The notes under the pieces: generated by a model
Databases searched by the model: none
What the model saw: only the letters and a program-made list of their open reading frames with translations
What the model was told of the DNA's origin: nothing
Assembly (NCBI RefSeq): GCF_947488715.1
Contig: NZ_CANLAG010000001.1
Coordinates: 372,001 to 436,000 of the forward strand
Length of the DNA: 64,000 bases
DNA from: an uncultured Tateyamaria sp.
GTDB lineage: Bacteria > Pseudomonadota > Alphaproteobacteria > Rhodobacterales > Rhodobacteraceae
Reading direction: 5' to 3'
Part shown: one piece after another, positions 17,581 through 26,385 of the stretch
Position numbering within the stretch: position 1 is the first letter of the stretch
Layout of the letters: the number at the start of each line of letters is the position of its first letter
Translations under genes and position numbers: made by a program

Positions 17581-18924
17581 ATGATCCGATTGCGTTCCGC
17601 CCTGTCCGGGCTTGCCTTGTCCGCTGCTCTGCCGCTTGCGGCACTGGCGGCTGACGTCACCACATTCGAACTGGACAACGGCATGCAGGTTGTCGTCGTC
17701 GAGGACAGCCGCGCACCCGTTGTGCAACACATGGTGTGGTACAAGGCCGGGTCCGCCGACGAACCTGTCGGATCTTCGGGCGTGGCGCATTTCCTCGAAC
17801 ACCTGTTGTTCAAGGCCACCGACACCCTCAAGGACGGCGAATTTTCGGCAACCGTGGCGGCCAACGGCGGGCGCGACAACGCCTTTACCAGCTATGACTA
17901 CACCGCCTATTTCCAGCGTGTCGCGGCAGACCGGCTGGAATTGATGATGCGCATGGAATCCGACCGGATGCGCAACATCAACTTTACCGATCAGAACGTG
18001 GCGACCGAGCGGGACGTGATCCTCGAGGAACGCAACCAACGTACCGACAGCAACCCCCGCGCGCTGTTCTCTGAACAGATGAACGCCGCGCAGTACCTCA
18101 ACCACCGGTACGGCGTACCGATCATCGGCTGGCGTCACGAGATGGAGACGTTGGACAAGGCGGACGCGCTGGGCTTTTACGACACTTACTATTATCCCAA
18201 CAACGCGATCCTCGTGGTGTCGGGTGGCGTGGACCCCGATGAGGTTCGCGTACTGGCCGAGAAATACTATGGCGTGATCCCCGCCAATCCCGATCTGCCC
18301 GAACGGGTGCGCAGCGCCGAGCCACCGCAAACCGCAGAACGCCGCCTGATCTACCGCGACGCACGTGTGGCGCAGGAATATGTCAGCCGGTCCTACCTCG
18401 CGCCTGAACGTGATCCGGGTGATCAACGGGCGGCGGCTGCGTTGACCTTGCTGGCCGAAGTGCTGGGTGGCGGGCAGACCAGCTATATGACTGAAAAGCT
18501 GCAGTTCGAGGAACAGAAGGTCGTGTTCTCGGGCGCGTTCTATCGGGGTGTGTCACTGGATGACACGACCTTTGACGTGGTGGTTGTGCCGGTGCCGGGC
18601 CTGTCCTTGCAAGAGGTCGAGGACGCCATGGATGCCACGCTGGCCCAATTCCTGCAGGACGGTGTGGATGAGGAATTGCTGGAGCGGATCAAGTATCAAC
18701 TGCGCGCCAACGAGATCTACGAACGCGACAATGTTGACGGGATCGCCCGCCGCTACGGCGCTGCGATGTCCGTTGGCCTGACGGTCGAAGACATCCAGTC
18801 GTGGCCGGATGTTTTGCAGTCGGTGACAAGCGACGAAATCATGGAGGCCGCGCGCATGGTGCTGAACCGCGATGCGTCGGTGACCGGCTGGCTGACCAAA
18901 CCTGAGGCGGAGGTGACACAATGA
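17581..18924 (+). CDS. M16 family zinc metallopeptidase (catalytic subunit)
   Basis: A 447-residue periplasmic peptidase with a signal peptide (MIRLRSALSGLALSAALPLAA is its core region). The inverted zinc motif HFLEH is at residues 70-74 within GVAHFLEHLLFKAT, and the distal Glu lies in ERDVILEERNQR. A second M16 half follows with RSYLAPERDPGD. It is paired with the next gene, whose ATG overlaps its stop by 4 bases; M16B enzymes of this kind commonly work as active/inactive heterodimers. The start at 17581 puts the signal peptide at the N-terminus. Confidence 0.92.
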   Translation: MIRLRSALSGLALSAALPLAALAADVTTFELDNGMQVVVVEDSRAPVVQHMVWYKAGSADEPVGSSGVAHFLEHLLFKATDTLKDGEFSATVAANGGRDNAFTSYDYTAYFQRVAADRLELMMRMESDRMRNINFTDQNVATERDVILEERNQRTDSNPRALFSEQMNAAQYLNHRYGVPIIGWRHEMETLDKADALGFYDTYYYPNNAILVVSGGVDPDEVRVLAEKYYGVIPANPDLPERVRSAEPPQTAERRLIYRDARVAQEYVSRSYLAPERDPGDQRAAAALTLLAEVLGGGQTSYMTEKLQFEEQKVVFSGAFYRGVSLDDTTFDVVVVPVPGLSLQEVEDAMDATLAQFLQDGVDEELLERIKYQLRANEIYERDNVDGIARRYGAAMSVGLTVEDIQSWPDVLQSVTSDEIMEAARMVLNRDASVTGWLTKPEAEVTQ

Positions 18925-20252
18925 ACAAGGTCGTGACACGTTTTCTGGGTGCCGTGATGGTGGCACTGGCTGCGGCGTTGCCCGCGCGCGCCGAAGTCGA
19001 GATCACCGAAGTTGTCAGTCCCGGTGGCATCACCGCCTGGCTGGTGCAAGAGCCGTCGATCCCCTTCATGGCGCTCGAACTGCGGTTCCGGGGTGGCGCG
19101 TCGCTTGACGCACCGGGCAAGCGCGGGGCGATCAATCTTATGACTGGCCTGCTCGAAGAAGGGGCGGCCGATCTGGACGCGCGCGCCTTTGCCCGCGAGC
19201 TGGAACGCCTTGCGGCGTCCTTTGACTATGACATCAGCGATGATGCCCTGTCGGTGTCGGCGCGGTTCCTTAGTGAAAACCGGGGTGCAGCGGTCGAGTT
19301 GCTGCGCAAGTCGATCATCGAGCCGAGCTTTGGCCAGGTGGCACTGGACCGGGTGCGGGGGCAGGTGCTGACGGGGCTGCGCTCCGATGCCAAGGACCCC
19401 AACGAGATTGCGCGTGCCGCCTTTGACAAGATGGCCTACGGCGATCACCCCTATGGATCGAATTTCCGCGGCACGATCGAAAGTGTCGAAGCGTTGACCC
19501 GCGATGACATGCTGGCCGCACATGGCGCGGTGTTTGCCAAGGACAGGCTTTATGTCGGTGCGGTCGGTGACATCACGCCTGACGAGTTGGGTGTGCTGTT
19601 GGATGATCTGCTGGGCGCGCTGCCCGATGAGGGTGCGCCACAGCCCGGTCCGGCGCAGGTATTGATCGAGGGCGGCACCACGGTTGTGCCATTCGATACG
19701 CCGCAGTCGGTGGCGATTTTCGGTCAGCGCGGGATTGAGCAGGAGGATCCGGATTTCTTTGCCGCGCGCGTGCTGAACCAGGTGCTGGGTGCAGGCGGGT
19801 TCGAGAGCCGTCTGATGACCGAAGTGCGCGAGAAACGTGGATTGACCTACGGTGTCTATTCCTTCCTCGTGCCGCAGGACCACGCGGCGACGTTCCAGGG
19901 GCAGGTGGCCTCAGCCAATGAGCGCGTGGCCGAAGCGGTGTCGGTGATCCGCGACGAGTGGGCGCGTACTGCGGTCGAGGGTGTGACGCAGGAAGAGCTG
20001 GACGCCGCCAAGACCTATGTGACCGGTGCATATCCGCTGCGGTTCGATGGCAACGGCCCCATTGCGCGGATCATGGTGGGGATGCAGATGCTGGGCTTGC
20101 CCATCGACTACATTGCCACCCGCAATGAAAAGGTTGAGGCGGTAACCCTGGATGATGTGAAGCGCGTGGCGGGTGAGTTGCTGGATCCCGAGGGCCTGCA
20201 CTTTGTCGTGGTGGGCCAACCCGTCGGGTTGGAGAGCACCGTCGCCAATTGA
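18921..20252 (+). CDS. M16 family peptidase-like protein (non-catalytic partner)
   Basis: A 443-residue M16 homologue with a signal peptide (ending LPARAEVEI). At the position where the active paralogue has HxxEH this protein reads GAINLMTGLLEEG, so the zinc ligands are missing. The rest of the fold, including LNQVLGAGGFESRLMTEVRE then KRGLTYGVYS and the C-terminal domain, is kept. The family pattern suggests a substrate-binding partner of the upstream gene, with which it overlaps by 4 bases. A strong terminator follows 25 bases after the stop. Confidence 0.9.
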   Translation: MNKVVTRFLGAVMVALAAALPARAEVEITEVVSPGGITAWLVQEPSIPFMALELRFRGGASLDAPGKRGAINLMTGLLEEGAADLDARAFARELERLAASFDYDISDDALSVSARFLSENRGAAVELLRKSIIEPSFGQVALDRVRGQVLTGLRSDAKDPNEIARAAFDKMAYGDHPYGSNFRGTIESVEALTRDDMLAAHGAVFAKDRLYVGAVGDITPDELGVLLDDLLGALPDEGAPQPGPAQVLIEGGTTVVPFDTPQSVAIFGQRGIEQEDPDFFAARVLNQVLGAGGFESRLMTEVREKRGLTYGVYSFLVPQDHAATFQGQVASANERVAEAVSVIRDEWARTAVEGVTQEELDAAKTYVTGAYPLRFDGNGPIARIMVGMQMLGLPIDYIATRNEKVEAVTLDDVKRVAGELLDPEGLHFVVVGQPVGLESTVAN

Positions 20253-20277
20253 GTGCTGACGCACACACGATGTTTGA

Positions 20278-20304
20278 CCCCCGCGCTGTGCGCGGGGGTT
20301 TTTT
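20278..20304 (+). terminator. Terminator after the M16 pair
   Basis: Perfect 9-bp stem cccccgcgc / gcgcggggg with loop tgt, followed by TTTTTT. It closes the lspA - M16 run. Confidence 0.92.
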
Positions 20305-20352
20305 GTTGGGGCGCTGCCCCAAACCCCGAGGTATTTCTGGCGAAAGGAAGGG

Positions 20353-22692
20353 CTATTCGCCGTAGGGGATCCAGACGGTTTTGATTTCTGTGGAGGCTTG
20401 CAGGAAGGGTTTGCCTTCGCCCTCGGGGCCGAACCAGTCGCGCGCCAGGGCTGCGTTGACCCAGGTGCGTTTGAGGTTGCCTGCGGCTGCGTGTTCGATG
20501 GTGGCCGAGAGGTCGCTGCCGGAGAAGGACCAGACTGCGTCGATGTTGAGGTGTTTGCCCATGTGGGGGGCGAGGTCGGCGTGGTCGCCTGTCAGGATGT
20601 TGACGACGCCGCCCGGCACGTCGGAGGTGTCGAGCACCTGATAGAAGTCGGTGGCGGCCAGCGGGAAGGGTTGCGAGGCGGCGAGGATGACGCGGTTGCC
20701 CATGGCGATCGCGGGCGCCATGCAGGAGATGAGGCCTAGCAGTGGAGCCTCGTCCGGGCAGAGGGCTGCGATGATGCCGGTGGGTTCGTTCATCGCAAGC
20801 GCCACGCCGCGCAGGGGCACGCCCTTGGCCGCGCCGTCGTATTTGTCGGCCCACGCGGCGTAGGTAAAGAGGCGCTGGATGGAGGCGTCGACTTCTTTGT
20901 CACCGTTGCGTCCGCCCTGCATCGCATTCAGCCGTGCGGCGAATTCATCGGCCCGCGCGGAGAGGTTTTCGGCGATGTAGTAGAGGATTTGCGCGCGCAG
21001 GTGGCCGGAGCTCTTGCCCCAGCCCTTGGCAGCTGCGGCGGCTTCGACGGCATTGCGCAGGTCCTTGCGGTTGGCGAGGCTGGTCTGGCCCAGAAGCGCG
21101 CCGTTCTTGCCGTAGACATTGCGGGAATAGCCGCCGTCGGGGCGCGCCTGTTTGCCGCCGATATAGAGTTTTGCGGTGCGGTCCAGTGGGCCGGCGGGAG
21201 CGGCATCGCCGGTGAAGGCAGCAATGGGTTTGATCCGTTTGGGTTTGTCTGCGGGCTTGGTGTAAGCCATGAGCCCTTCCCAGCCGCCTTCGCGTCCGAA
21301 CCCGCTTTCGCGGACCCCGCCAAAGCCTGCGGCGGCGTCAAAGAGGTTGGTGGCGTTCACCCAGACCACGCCTGCGGCCAGTTTCGGCGCGATATCCAGG
21401 GCGAGGTTCACGTTCTCGGTCCAAAGCGTCGCGGCCAGCCCGTAGCGGGTGTTGTTGGCCAGTTCGACCGCTTCGGACGGCGTGCGGAAGGTGGTGGAGA
21501 CGAGGACGGGGCCAAAGATCTCCTCCTGCATCAACGTGTCGGCGGTGTTGAGGCCGGTGATGAGCGTGGGTGGGTAATAGCAGCCTGTCTCGGGCAAAGC
21601 CGTTTGCGCCTGATAGGTATCCCCTGCGGTGTTGTCCGCGACCATCCGTGTGATGGTTTCGAGCTGGACCGGGTCGACGACGGCGCCCACATCGATGCTC
21701 TTGTCCAGCGGGTCGCCGATGCGCAGTTTGTCCATGCGCGCGCGCAGTTTGGCATAGAAGGCGTCGGCCACGGGTTCGTGCACCAACAGGCGCGACCCGG
21801 CGCAACACACCTGGCCCTGATTGAACCAGATGGCGTCGACCAGCCCTTCGACGGCTGAGTCGAGATCGGCGTCGTCAAAGACGATGTAGGGGGATTTGCC
21901 GCCCAGTTCGAGCGTCAGCGCCTTGCCCGTGCCTGCCGTGGCCTCGCGGATGCGGCGGCCCACGGCGGTGGAGCCGGTAAAGGCAATCTTGTCCACGTCT
22001 GCATCGACCAGAGCGGCACCCGTATCGCCATCGCCCGTGACGATGTTCACAACACCCGGGGGCACGCCCGCCTCGGTGCAGATTTCGGCAAAAACCATCG
22101 CAGACAGCGATGTGTATTCGGCGGGTTTCAGGACAACGGTGTTGCCCATGGCCAGCGCGGGCGCGATCTTCCACGCCAGCATCAGCAGGGGGAAGTTCCA
22201 AGGGATGATCTGGCCACACACGCCCAGTGGCACGCGGTCGGGCAGTGTATCGTCCATCAACTGGGCAAAGCCCGCGTGGTGATAAAAATGCCGGATCGCC
22301 AGGGGCACGTCGATGTCGCGGCTTTCGCGTATCGGTTTGCCGTTGTCGAGCGTTTCCATGACCGCCAGCAGACGGCTGTGTTTCTGCATCAGGCGGGCCA
22401 TGGCATAAAGGACGCGGGCGCGTGTGTGGCCCGATTTGGCCCATGCTGGTTGCGCCTTGCGTGCGGCAGCGACGGCGGTTGCGACCTCGTCCGCCGTACC
22501 CTTGGTAACGCCTGCAAGCTTGTCACCGGTGGCCGGGTTGCGCGCGGCAAAATCGTCGCGGAGCGGACCCCACTGGCCGTTGATGTAGTGGCCCGCGATG
22601 CCGCCGCGATCGGCGATCCATTTCAACGCTTCGCCTGCAGCCTCGGGGGCCGTGCCGTAGTCCATGGTCTCGAATATGTCTTTGACGGTCAT
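20353..22692 (-). CDS. Double-domain aldehyde dehydrogenase family protein
   Basis: A 779-residue NAD(P)-dependent dehydrogenase of duplicated ALDH architecture. The first domain (about 1-490) is complete: IIPWNFPLLMLAWKIAPAL, the FTGSTAVGRRI nucleotide loop, LELGGKSP with the general-base Glu, and FNQGQVCCAGSRLLV with the catalytic Cys. The second domain (about 510-779) keeps the fold (CPDEAPLLGLISCMAPAIAM) but has no equivalent catalytic-Cys segment, so it is probably structural. Its start overlaps the stop of a small secreted-protein gene by 4 bases, and deoC lies upstream. That suggests a role in aldehyde use after deoxyribose-phosphate cleavage to acetaldehyde. Confidence 0.88.
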   Translation of the reverse strand: MTVKDIFETMDYGTAPEAAGEALKWIADRGGIAGHYINGQWGPLRDDFAARNPATGDKLAGVTKGTADEVATAVAAARKAQPAWAKSGHTRARVLYAMARLMQKHSRLLAVMETLDNGKPIRESRDIDVPLAIRHFYHHAGFAQLMDDTLPDRVPLGVCGQIIPWNFPLLMLAWKIAPALAMGNTVVLKPAEYTSLSAMVFAEICTEAGVPPGVVNIVTGDGDTGAALVDADVDKIAFTGSTAVGRRIREATAGTGKALTLELGGKSPYIVFDDADLDSAVEGLVDAIWFNQGQVCCAGSRLLVHEPVADAFYAKLRARMDKLRIGDPLDKSIDVGAVVDPVQLETITRMVADNTAGDTYQAQTALPETGCYYPPTLITGLNTADTLMQEEIFGPVLVSTTFRTPSEAVELANNTRYGLAATLWTENVNLALDIAPKLAAGVVWVNATNLFDAAAGFGGVRESGFGREGGWEGLMAYTKPADKPKRIKPIAAFTGDAAPAGPLDRTAKLYIGGKQARPDGGYSRNVYGKNGALLGQTSLANRKDLRNAVEAAAAAKGWGKSSGHLRAQILYYIAENLSARADEFAARLNAMQGGRNGDKEVDASIQRLFTYAAWADKYDGAAKGVPLRGVALAMNEPTGIIAALCPDEAPLLGLISCMAPAIAMGNRVILAASQPFPLAATDFYQVLDTSDVPGGVVNILTGDHADLAPHMGKHLNIDAVWSFSGSDLSATIEHAAAGNLKRTWVNAALARDWFGPEGEGKPFLQASTEIKTVWIPYGE

Positions 22693-22997
22693 CGTTTTTC
22701 CTCAAAGTTCCCAGGCTCACACCAAAAGACTGTTTTTACGTCAGGTTGCTCTTTGAACAGTGTTGCTGCCAACCAACAATTCTCGAAATTGTAATCCCGC
22801 CCAGAAGATGCATCAAAGGTGGCGACGTGAATTCTCATTTGAGCATCAAGCAGAGAATTCCTGTACAGAGTGTAGGTCTGGTCTCCTGCGCTTGCGAAGT
22901 TTGGGGCGAACAATTGGGCCACCACTAGGATGGGGACCAATGCGCTTTTCTTCACATGGAACCGAGCAAAATGACTTATTTTCCAGCTACCTTGCAT
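22689..22997 (-). CDS. Small secreted protein between deoC and the aldehyde dehydrogenase
   Basis: A 102-residue protein (ATG at 22997) with a signal peptide: basic FHVKKS, hydrophobic ALVPILVVAQLFAPNFASA, cleavage before GDQTY. A GTG at 22955 is an alternative start that keeps the whole signal. The mature part is short, contains TLYRNSLLDAQMRIHVATFD and a two-Cys core (YNFENCWLAATLF, VFWCEPGNF). It ends 4 bases into the aldehyde dehydrogenase start, so it is translated in the same operon. Its base composition is visibly more AT-rich than the neighbours. The function is unknown. Confidence 0.75.
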   Translation of the reverse strand: MQGSWKISHFARFHVKKSALVPILVVAQLFAPNFASAGDQTYTLYRNSLLDAQMRIHVATFDASSGRDYNFENCWLAATLFKEQPDVKTVFWCEPGNFEEKR

Positions 22998-23008
22998 GAA
23001 ATGCCCAG

Positions 23009-24016
23009 TCACCCGATTGCGTGGCGGTAGCCGGCGGAATAGGCGCCGGTCAGGTGGTGTTCCAACTGGCGCTCGATATCGCCCAAGAGTGACGACGCGC
23101 CAAAGCGGAAGAGGTCGGGCATCAGCCAGCGGTCGCCCAGTTCCTCCTTGATCAGGCTCAGATAGACCAGCGCGTCCTTGGCCTTGGAAATCCCGCCCGC
23201 GGGTTTGTAGCCCACACGATGCCCGGTCTGGTCGTAAAAGTCGCGGATCGCGCGGATCATCACGAGGCTGACGGGCAGGGTGGCGTTCACGCTTTCCTTG
23301 CCGGTCGAAGTCTTGATGAAATCCGCCCCCGCCATCATGCACACCAGCGACGCACGCGCCACGTTGCGCAGCGTGCCCAGCTCGCCCGTGGCGAGGATCG
23401 CCTTGACGTGGGCATCGCCGCAGGCCGCGCGCATCTGTGCCATCTCGTCATAAAGCGCCTGCCAGTTGCCCTCGAGCACGTGGCGGCGCGAGATGACGAT
23501 GTCGATCTCGGAGGCACCCGCGGCAACGCCGTCGCGGATTTCCTGCAAGCGCAGGGGAAAGGGCGACAGGCCGGCGGGAAAGCCGGTGGAAACAGCCGCC
23601 ACCGGAATTCCCGTGCCGCGCAGAGCCGTGACCGCTGCGGGGATCATCTCGTGATAGACACATACCGCCCCGGTGGTCAGGCCGGGCATTCCCAGTGCTT
23701 CCAACATTTCAGCGCGCACAGGCTGGCGAGCCTTGGCGCACAACCGCTGCACGCGCCGCTCGGTGTCGTCGCCCGACAGGGTGGTCAGGTCGATCAGGCT
23801 CACCGCCTTGAGCAGCCACGCGGCTTGGTGATCCTTCTTGATCGACCGGCGACCGGGCAGGGTGGCGCAGCGTCGCTCAATGGCCGAAGTGTTGGCCTGT
23901 ACGCGTCGGACCCAATCCATATCCAGCGGCTGACCCGGATTGCGCGGCTCTGTGACCTGCGGCAATTGCGCAGTCGTGCCTGTCTGGATGTCGGCGGTGC
24001 GGGTGGTCTCGTGCAT
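23009..24016 (-). CDS. deoC: Deoxyribose-phosphate aldolase
   Basis: A 335-residue class I aldolase that cleaves 2-deoxyribose-5-phosphate to glyceraldehyde-3-phosphate and acetaldehyde. Key elements are SLIDLTTL, the catalytic EIDIVI Asp at about 172, the Schiff-base Lys at about 235 in ADFIKTSTGK, and GYKPAGGI with the proton-relay Lys. The long N-terminal extension resembles the eukaryote-like DeoC2 group. The ATG at 24016 has AAAGGA 9-14 bases upstream. It starts the minus-strand deoC - small secreted protein - aldehyde dehydrogenase unit, and the dehydrogenase could oxidise the acetaldehyde product. Confidence 0.93.
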   Translation of the reverse strand: MHETTRTADIQTGTTAQLPQVTEPRNPGQPLDMDWVRRVQANTSAIERRCATLPGRRSIKKDHQAAWLLKAVSLIDLTTLSGDDTERRVQRLCAKARQPVRAEMLEALGMPGLTTGAVCVYHEMIPAAVTALRGTGIPVAAVSTGFPAGLSPFPLRLQEIRDGVAAGASEIDIVISRRHVLEGNWQALYDEMAQMRAACGDAHVKAILATGELGTLRNVARASLVCMMAGADFIKTSTGKESVNATLPVSLVMIRAIRDFYDQTGHRVGYKPAGGISKAKDALVYLSLIKEELGDRWLMPDLFRFGASSLLGDIERQLEHHLTGAYSAGYRHAIG

Positions 24017-24104
24017 CTGGGCAATCCTTTCGGACATTGGTCCCGTTGAACGGGGCAGGCCATGGAAGTCGCATGCAACGCGGGATTTGGCAAGCGTCGG
24101 CCCC

Positions 24105-24143
24105 TGCACAATCTCTGCACAAATGCCTGCACAAGCGATGCAC
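24105..24143 (+). promoter_or_regulatory. Array of four TGCAC direct repeats (response-regulator-like operator)
   Basis: TGCAC occurs at 24105, 24116, 24128 and 24139. Repeats 1-2 and 3-4 are each separated by exactly 6 bases (11-bp period) and the two pairs by 7 bases. OmpR-family regulators bind direct repeats of this period; the E. coli CreB tag is TTCAC-N6-TTCAC. The array lies 50-89 bases before the operon that encodes an OmpR-type regulator, in the divergent space with deoC. Confidence 0.6.
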
Positions 24144-24193
24144 ATCGCAGCGTCATACCCGTCTTCAAAGGCCAGACAAAAAGGGACAGCGCC

Positions 24194-25702
24194 ATGAAGA
24201 CGATGATCGTGCGGGGCATACCGCTTGCCATGCAACAGGACGGGTGGTGGTTGAACAGCGCCGAGCGCGAACCCGCTGACCGACCAGATACCGGACGTCA
24301 GCAGCGCCAACAAAGGGACCTGACGCGGGCCGCGATGCTGGGCTTGTTGATTGCGCTGGGCGATGCACTGGTCTGGCAAGTTGTGCCGGGCCTCAGCCTA
24401 GCGGTGCTGGGGGCGGCGGTGTTTCTGGTGGGGCTTGGCCTGGCATGGCCGCGCCTGTCGGTCCGCACCCGCGTCACGGCCGGTGGGGGTGCGATGCTCA
24501 GCCTCTTGCCGCTGGTCGAACTGGTGCAACCGTTGTCGGTGCTTGTCGCACTTGCCGGGCTGTCAGCTGTGGCTGTGGTTCTGGCTGGTGTGCAGCGCGC
24601 CGACCTGATGCGCGCGATCATGCGGCTGTGGTGGATCGCCCCAACGCAAACCGTGACCGACAGCGTACGGAGCGTGCGCGCACTGCAACATGTCCGTCCG
24701 CGCGGCATCGACCTGCGTGCGTTGGCGATGGGGTGGGCACTGCCCGGCCTTGCCACGTTGATCTTTGGTGCGCTGCTGGCCGGGGCCAACCCGGTGTTGG
24801 ACCGTGTGTTGATACAGATCACCACGTGGGAAGTACCTGCGCCGGACATGTGGCGGCTGTGGTTCTGGATCTTTCTCGGGGCTGCGATCTGGCCCGTGCT
24901 GGTCGCCTACCGCATGCGCGAGCGGTTGCAATACCGCCGCCCCGCCCGTGCAACCGTGGTCCGTCCGGGCCTGATCAATGCGCAATCGGTGGCGCGGTCG
25001 CTTGTGGCCTTCAACGCGCTCTTTGCCGTGCAGACGGGGATGGACGTGCTGTACCTCTACGGCAATGTGGCGCTGCCTGAAGGGATCAGCCCGGCATCCT
25101 ATGCCCACCGAGGGGCCTATCCGTTGCTGGCAACGGCGCTTCTGGCGGGGCTGTTTGCGGTGCTGGCGCGGCCTCATCTGGGCGCACGGCCTGTGGTGCG
25201 GATGCTGATGATGCTGTGGCTGGCGCAGACGCTTGCGCTGGTCTTTGCTTCCGTGTGGCGGCTTGACCTCTATGTCGACACGTTTGGTCTCACCCGGTTG
25301 CGCCTTGCCGCCTATATCTGGATGGGCGTGGTGGCCGTGGGCCTTGGCATCACCGCGCAACAGGTCTGGCAGGACCGCCCAACTGGCTGGATGACCAAGC
25401 GTTGCGCGATCCTGGGCGCAGTGGTCCTCTATGCCTGCACCATCGTGAACTTTGACAACCTGGTGGCGCAGCACAACCTGACCCGAAACGTGCCCGAAGA
25501 TCGCAAGATGCTGTGCGAACTCAGCGAAGGCGCGATGCCCGCCATCACACGGTTGACCGGGATGAATGCCAGTGCATTCTGTGACCGCTACTATTTCCAC
25601 CCGACGCTCTTTCAGCCGGATGACTGGCGCGAATGGGGCTTTCGCAACTGGCGGGTGCGCCGTAGCCTTGCGGCCATCGCGAACCAGGGCGCAGCAGAAT
25701 GA
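24194..25702 (+). CDS. DUF4173 domain-containing membrane protein
   Basis: A 502-residue inner-membrane protein with about ten hydrophobic segments (for example LGLLIALGDALVWQVVPGLSL without charged breaks, and RVTAGGGAMLSLLPLVELV) and the DUF4173 block around MDVLYLYGNVALPEGISPAS. The C-terminus holds a soluble tail ending WREWGFRNWRVRRSLAAIAN. The biochemical role is unknown. Its stop overlaps the response-regulator start by 4 bases, so it is the first gene of a three-gene operon with a two-component system, comparable in layout to the membrane protein CreD with CreBC. That comparison is by context only. Confidence 0.8.
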   Translation: MKTMIVRGIPLAMQQDGWWLNSAEREPADRPDTGRQQRQQRDLTRAAMLGLLIALGDALVWQVVPGLSLAVLGAAVFLVGLGLAWPRLSVRTRVTAGGGAMLSLLPLVELVQPLSVLVALAGLSAVAVVLAGVQRADLMRAIMRLWWIAPTQTVTDSVRSVRALQHVRPRGIDLRALAMGWALPGLATLIFGALLAGANPVLDRVLIQITTWEVPAPDMWRLWFWIFLGAAIWPVLVAYRMRERLQYRRPARATVVRPGLINAQSVARSLVAFNALFAVQTGMDVLYLYGNVALPEGISPASYAHRGAYPLLATALLAGLFAVLARPHLGARPVVRMLMMLWLAQTLALVFASVWRLDLYVDTFGLTRLRLAAYIWMGVVAVGLGITAQQVWQDRPTGWMTKRCAILGAVVLYACTIVNFDNLVAQHNLTRNVPEDRKMLCELSEGAMPAITRLTGMNASAFCDRYYFHPTLFQPDDWREWGFRNWRVRRSLAAIANQGAAE

Positions 25703-26385
25703 GCACCGCAGACCTCTTGATTGTCGACGACGATCCGCACATCCGTTCCGTGCTGCGCGTCGGCCTGACACAAGCAGGGTACACAGTGACCGAGGCGGGG
25801 GATGGTGCCGAAGGGCTGGCCAAGGCGCAGTCGGGCCGCTTCGACCTGATCATCCTCGACATCGGCCTGCCCGAGATGGATGGCCTCGCCGTGTGCCGCA
25901 CCCTGCGGGCGACCCACGCAACGCCGGTCCTGTTCCTGACGGCCCGCCAGGACGAGATCGACCGTGTGCTGGGTTTTGAGATGGGCGGCGACGACTATGT
26001 GACCAAACCGTTCTCGCCGCGTGAACTGACGGCGCGCGTGGGGGCGATCCTGAAACGCACGCTGGACCGCGGTGCATCCGGATTGGTGCGCGGTGTGCTG
26101 CGGGTCGATCCGGCGCGCCACCTCTGCGATGTGGGTGGCACGCCCGTGACCCTCACCGCGCGCGAGATGGAGATTTTGGCCCATCTGATGGCAAAACCGG
26201 ACCGCATCGCGCCCCGCACGACACTCACCGACATGCTGTACGGGACCCGTGTGACTGTAAGCGACCGCACCGTCGATAGCCACCTGCGCAATCTGCGTGG
26301 CAAACTGGCGGCGGCGGGCTGTGGCGACGCCATTGAAACCGTGCATGGCATCGGCATCCGGATGGGGCCATGCGCGGGATCGTAA
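25699..26385 (+). CDS. OmpR/PhoB-family response regulator
   Basis: A 228-residue regulator. The receiver domain has the acidic pocket LLIVDDD (residues 6-12), the phosphorylated Asp at 54 in ILDIGLPEMDG, Thr at about 81 and Lys103 in KPFSPREL. The C-terminal winged helix has LTAREMEILAHLM and the recognition region VSDRTVDSHLRNLRGKL. It overlaps the DUF4173 gene by 4 bases and the histidine kinase by 16 bases. It is the natural candidate to bind the TGCAC repeats upstream of its own operon. Confidence 0.95.
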   Translation: MSTADLLIVDDDPHIRSVLRVGLTQAGYTVTEAGDGAEGLAKAQSGRFDLIILDIGLPEMDGLAVCRTLRATHATPVLFLTARQDEIDRVLGFEMGGDDYVTKPFSPRELTARVGAILKRTLDRGASGLVRGVLRVDPARHLCDVGGTPVTLTAREMEILAHLMAKPDRIAPRTTLTDMLYGTRVTVSDRTVDSHLRNLRGKLAAAGCGDAIETVHGIGIRMGPCAGS

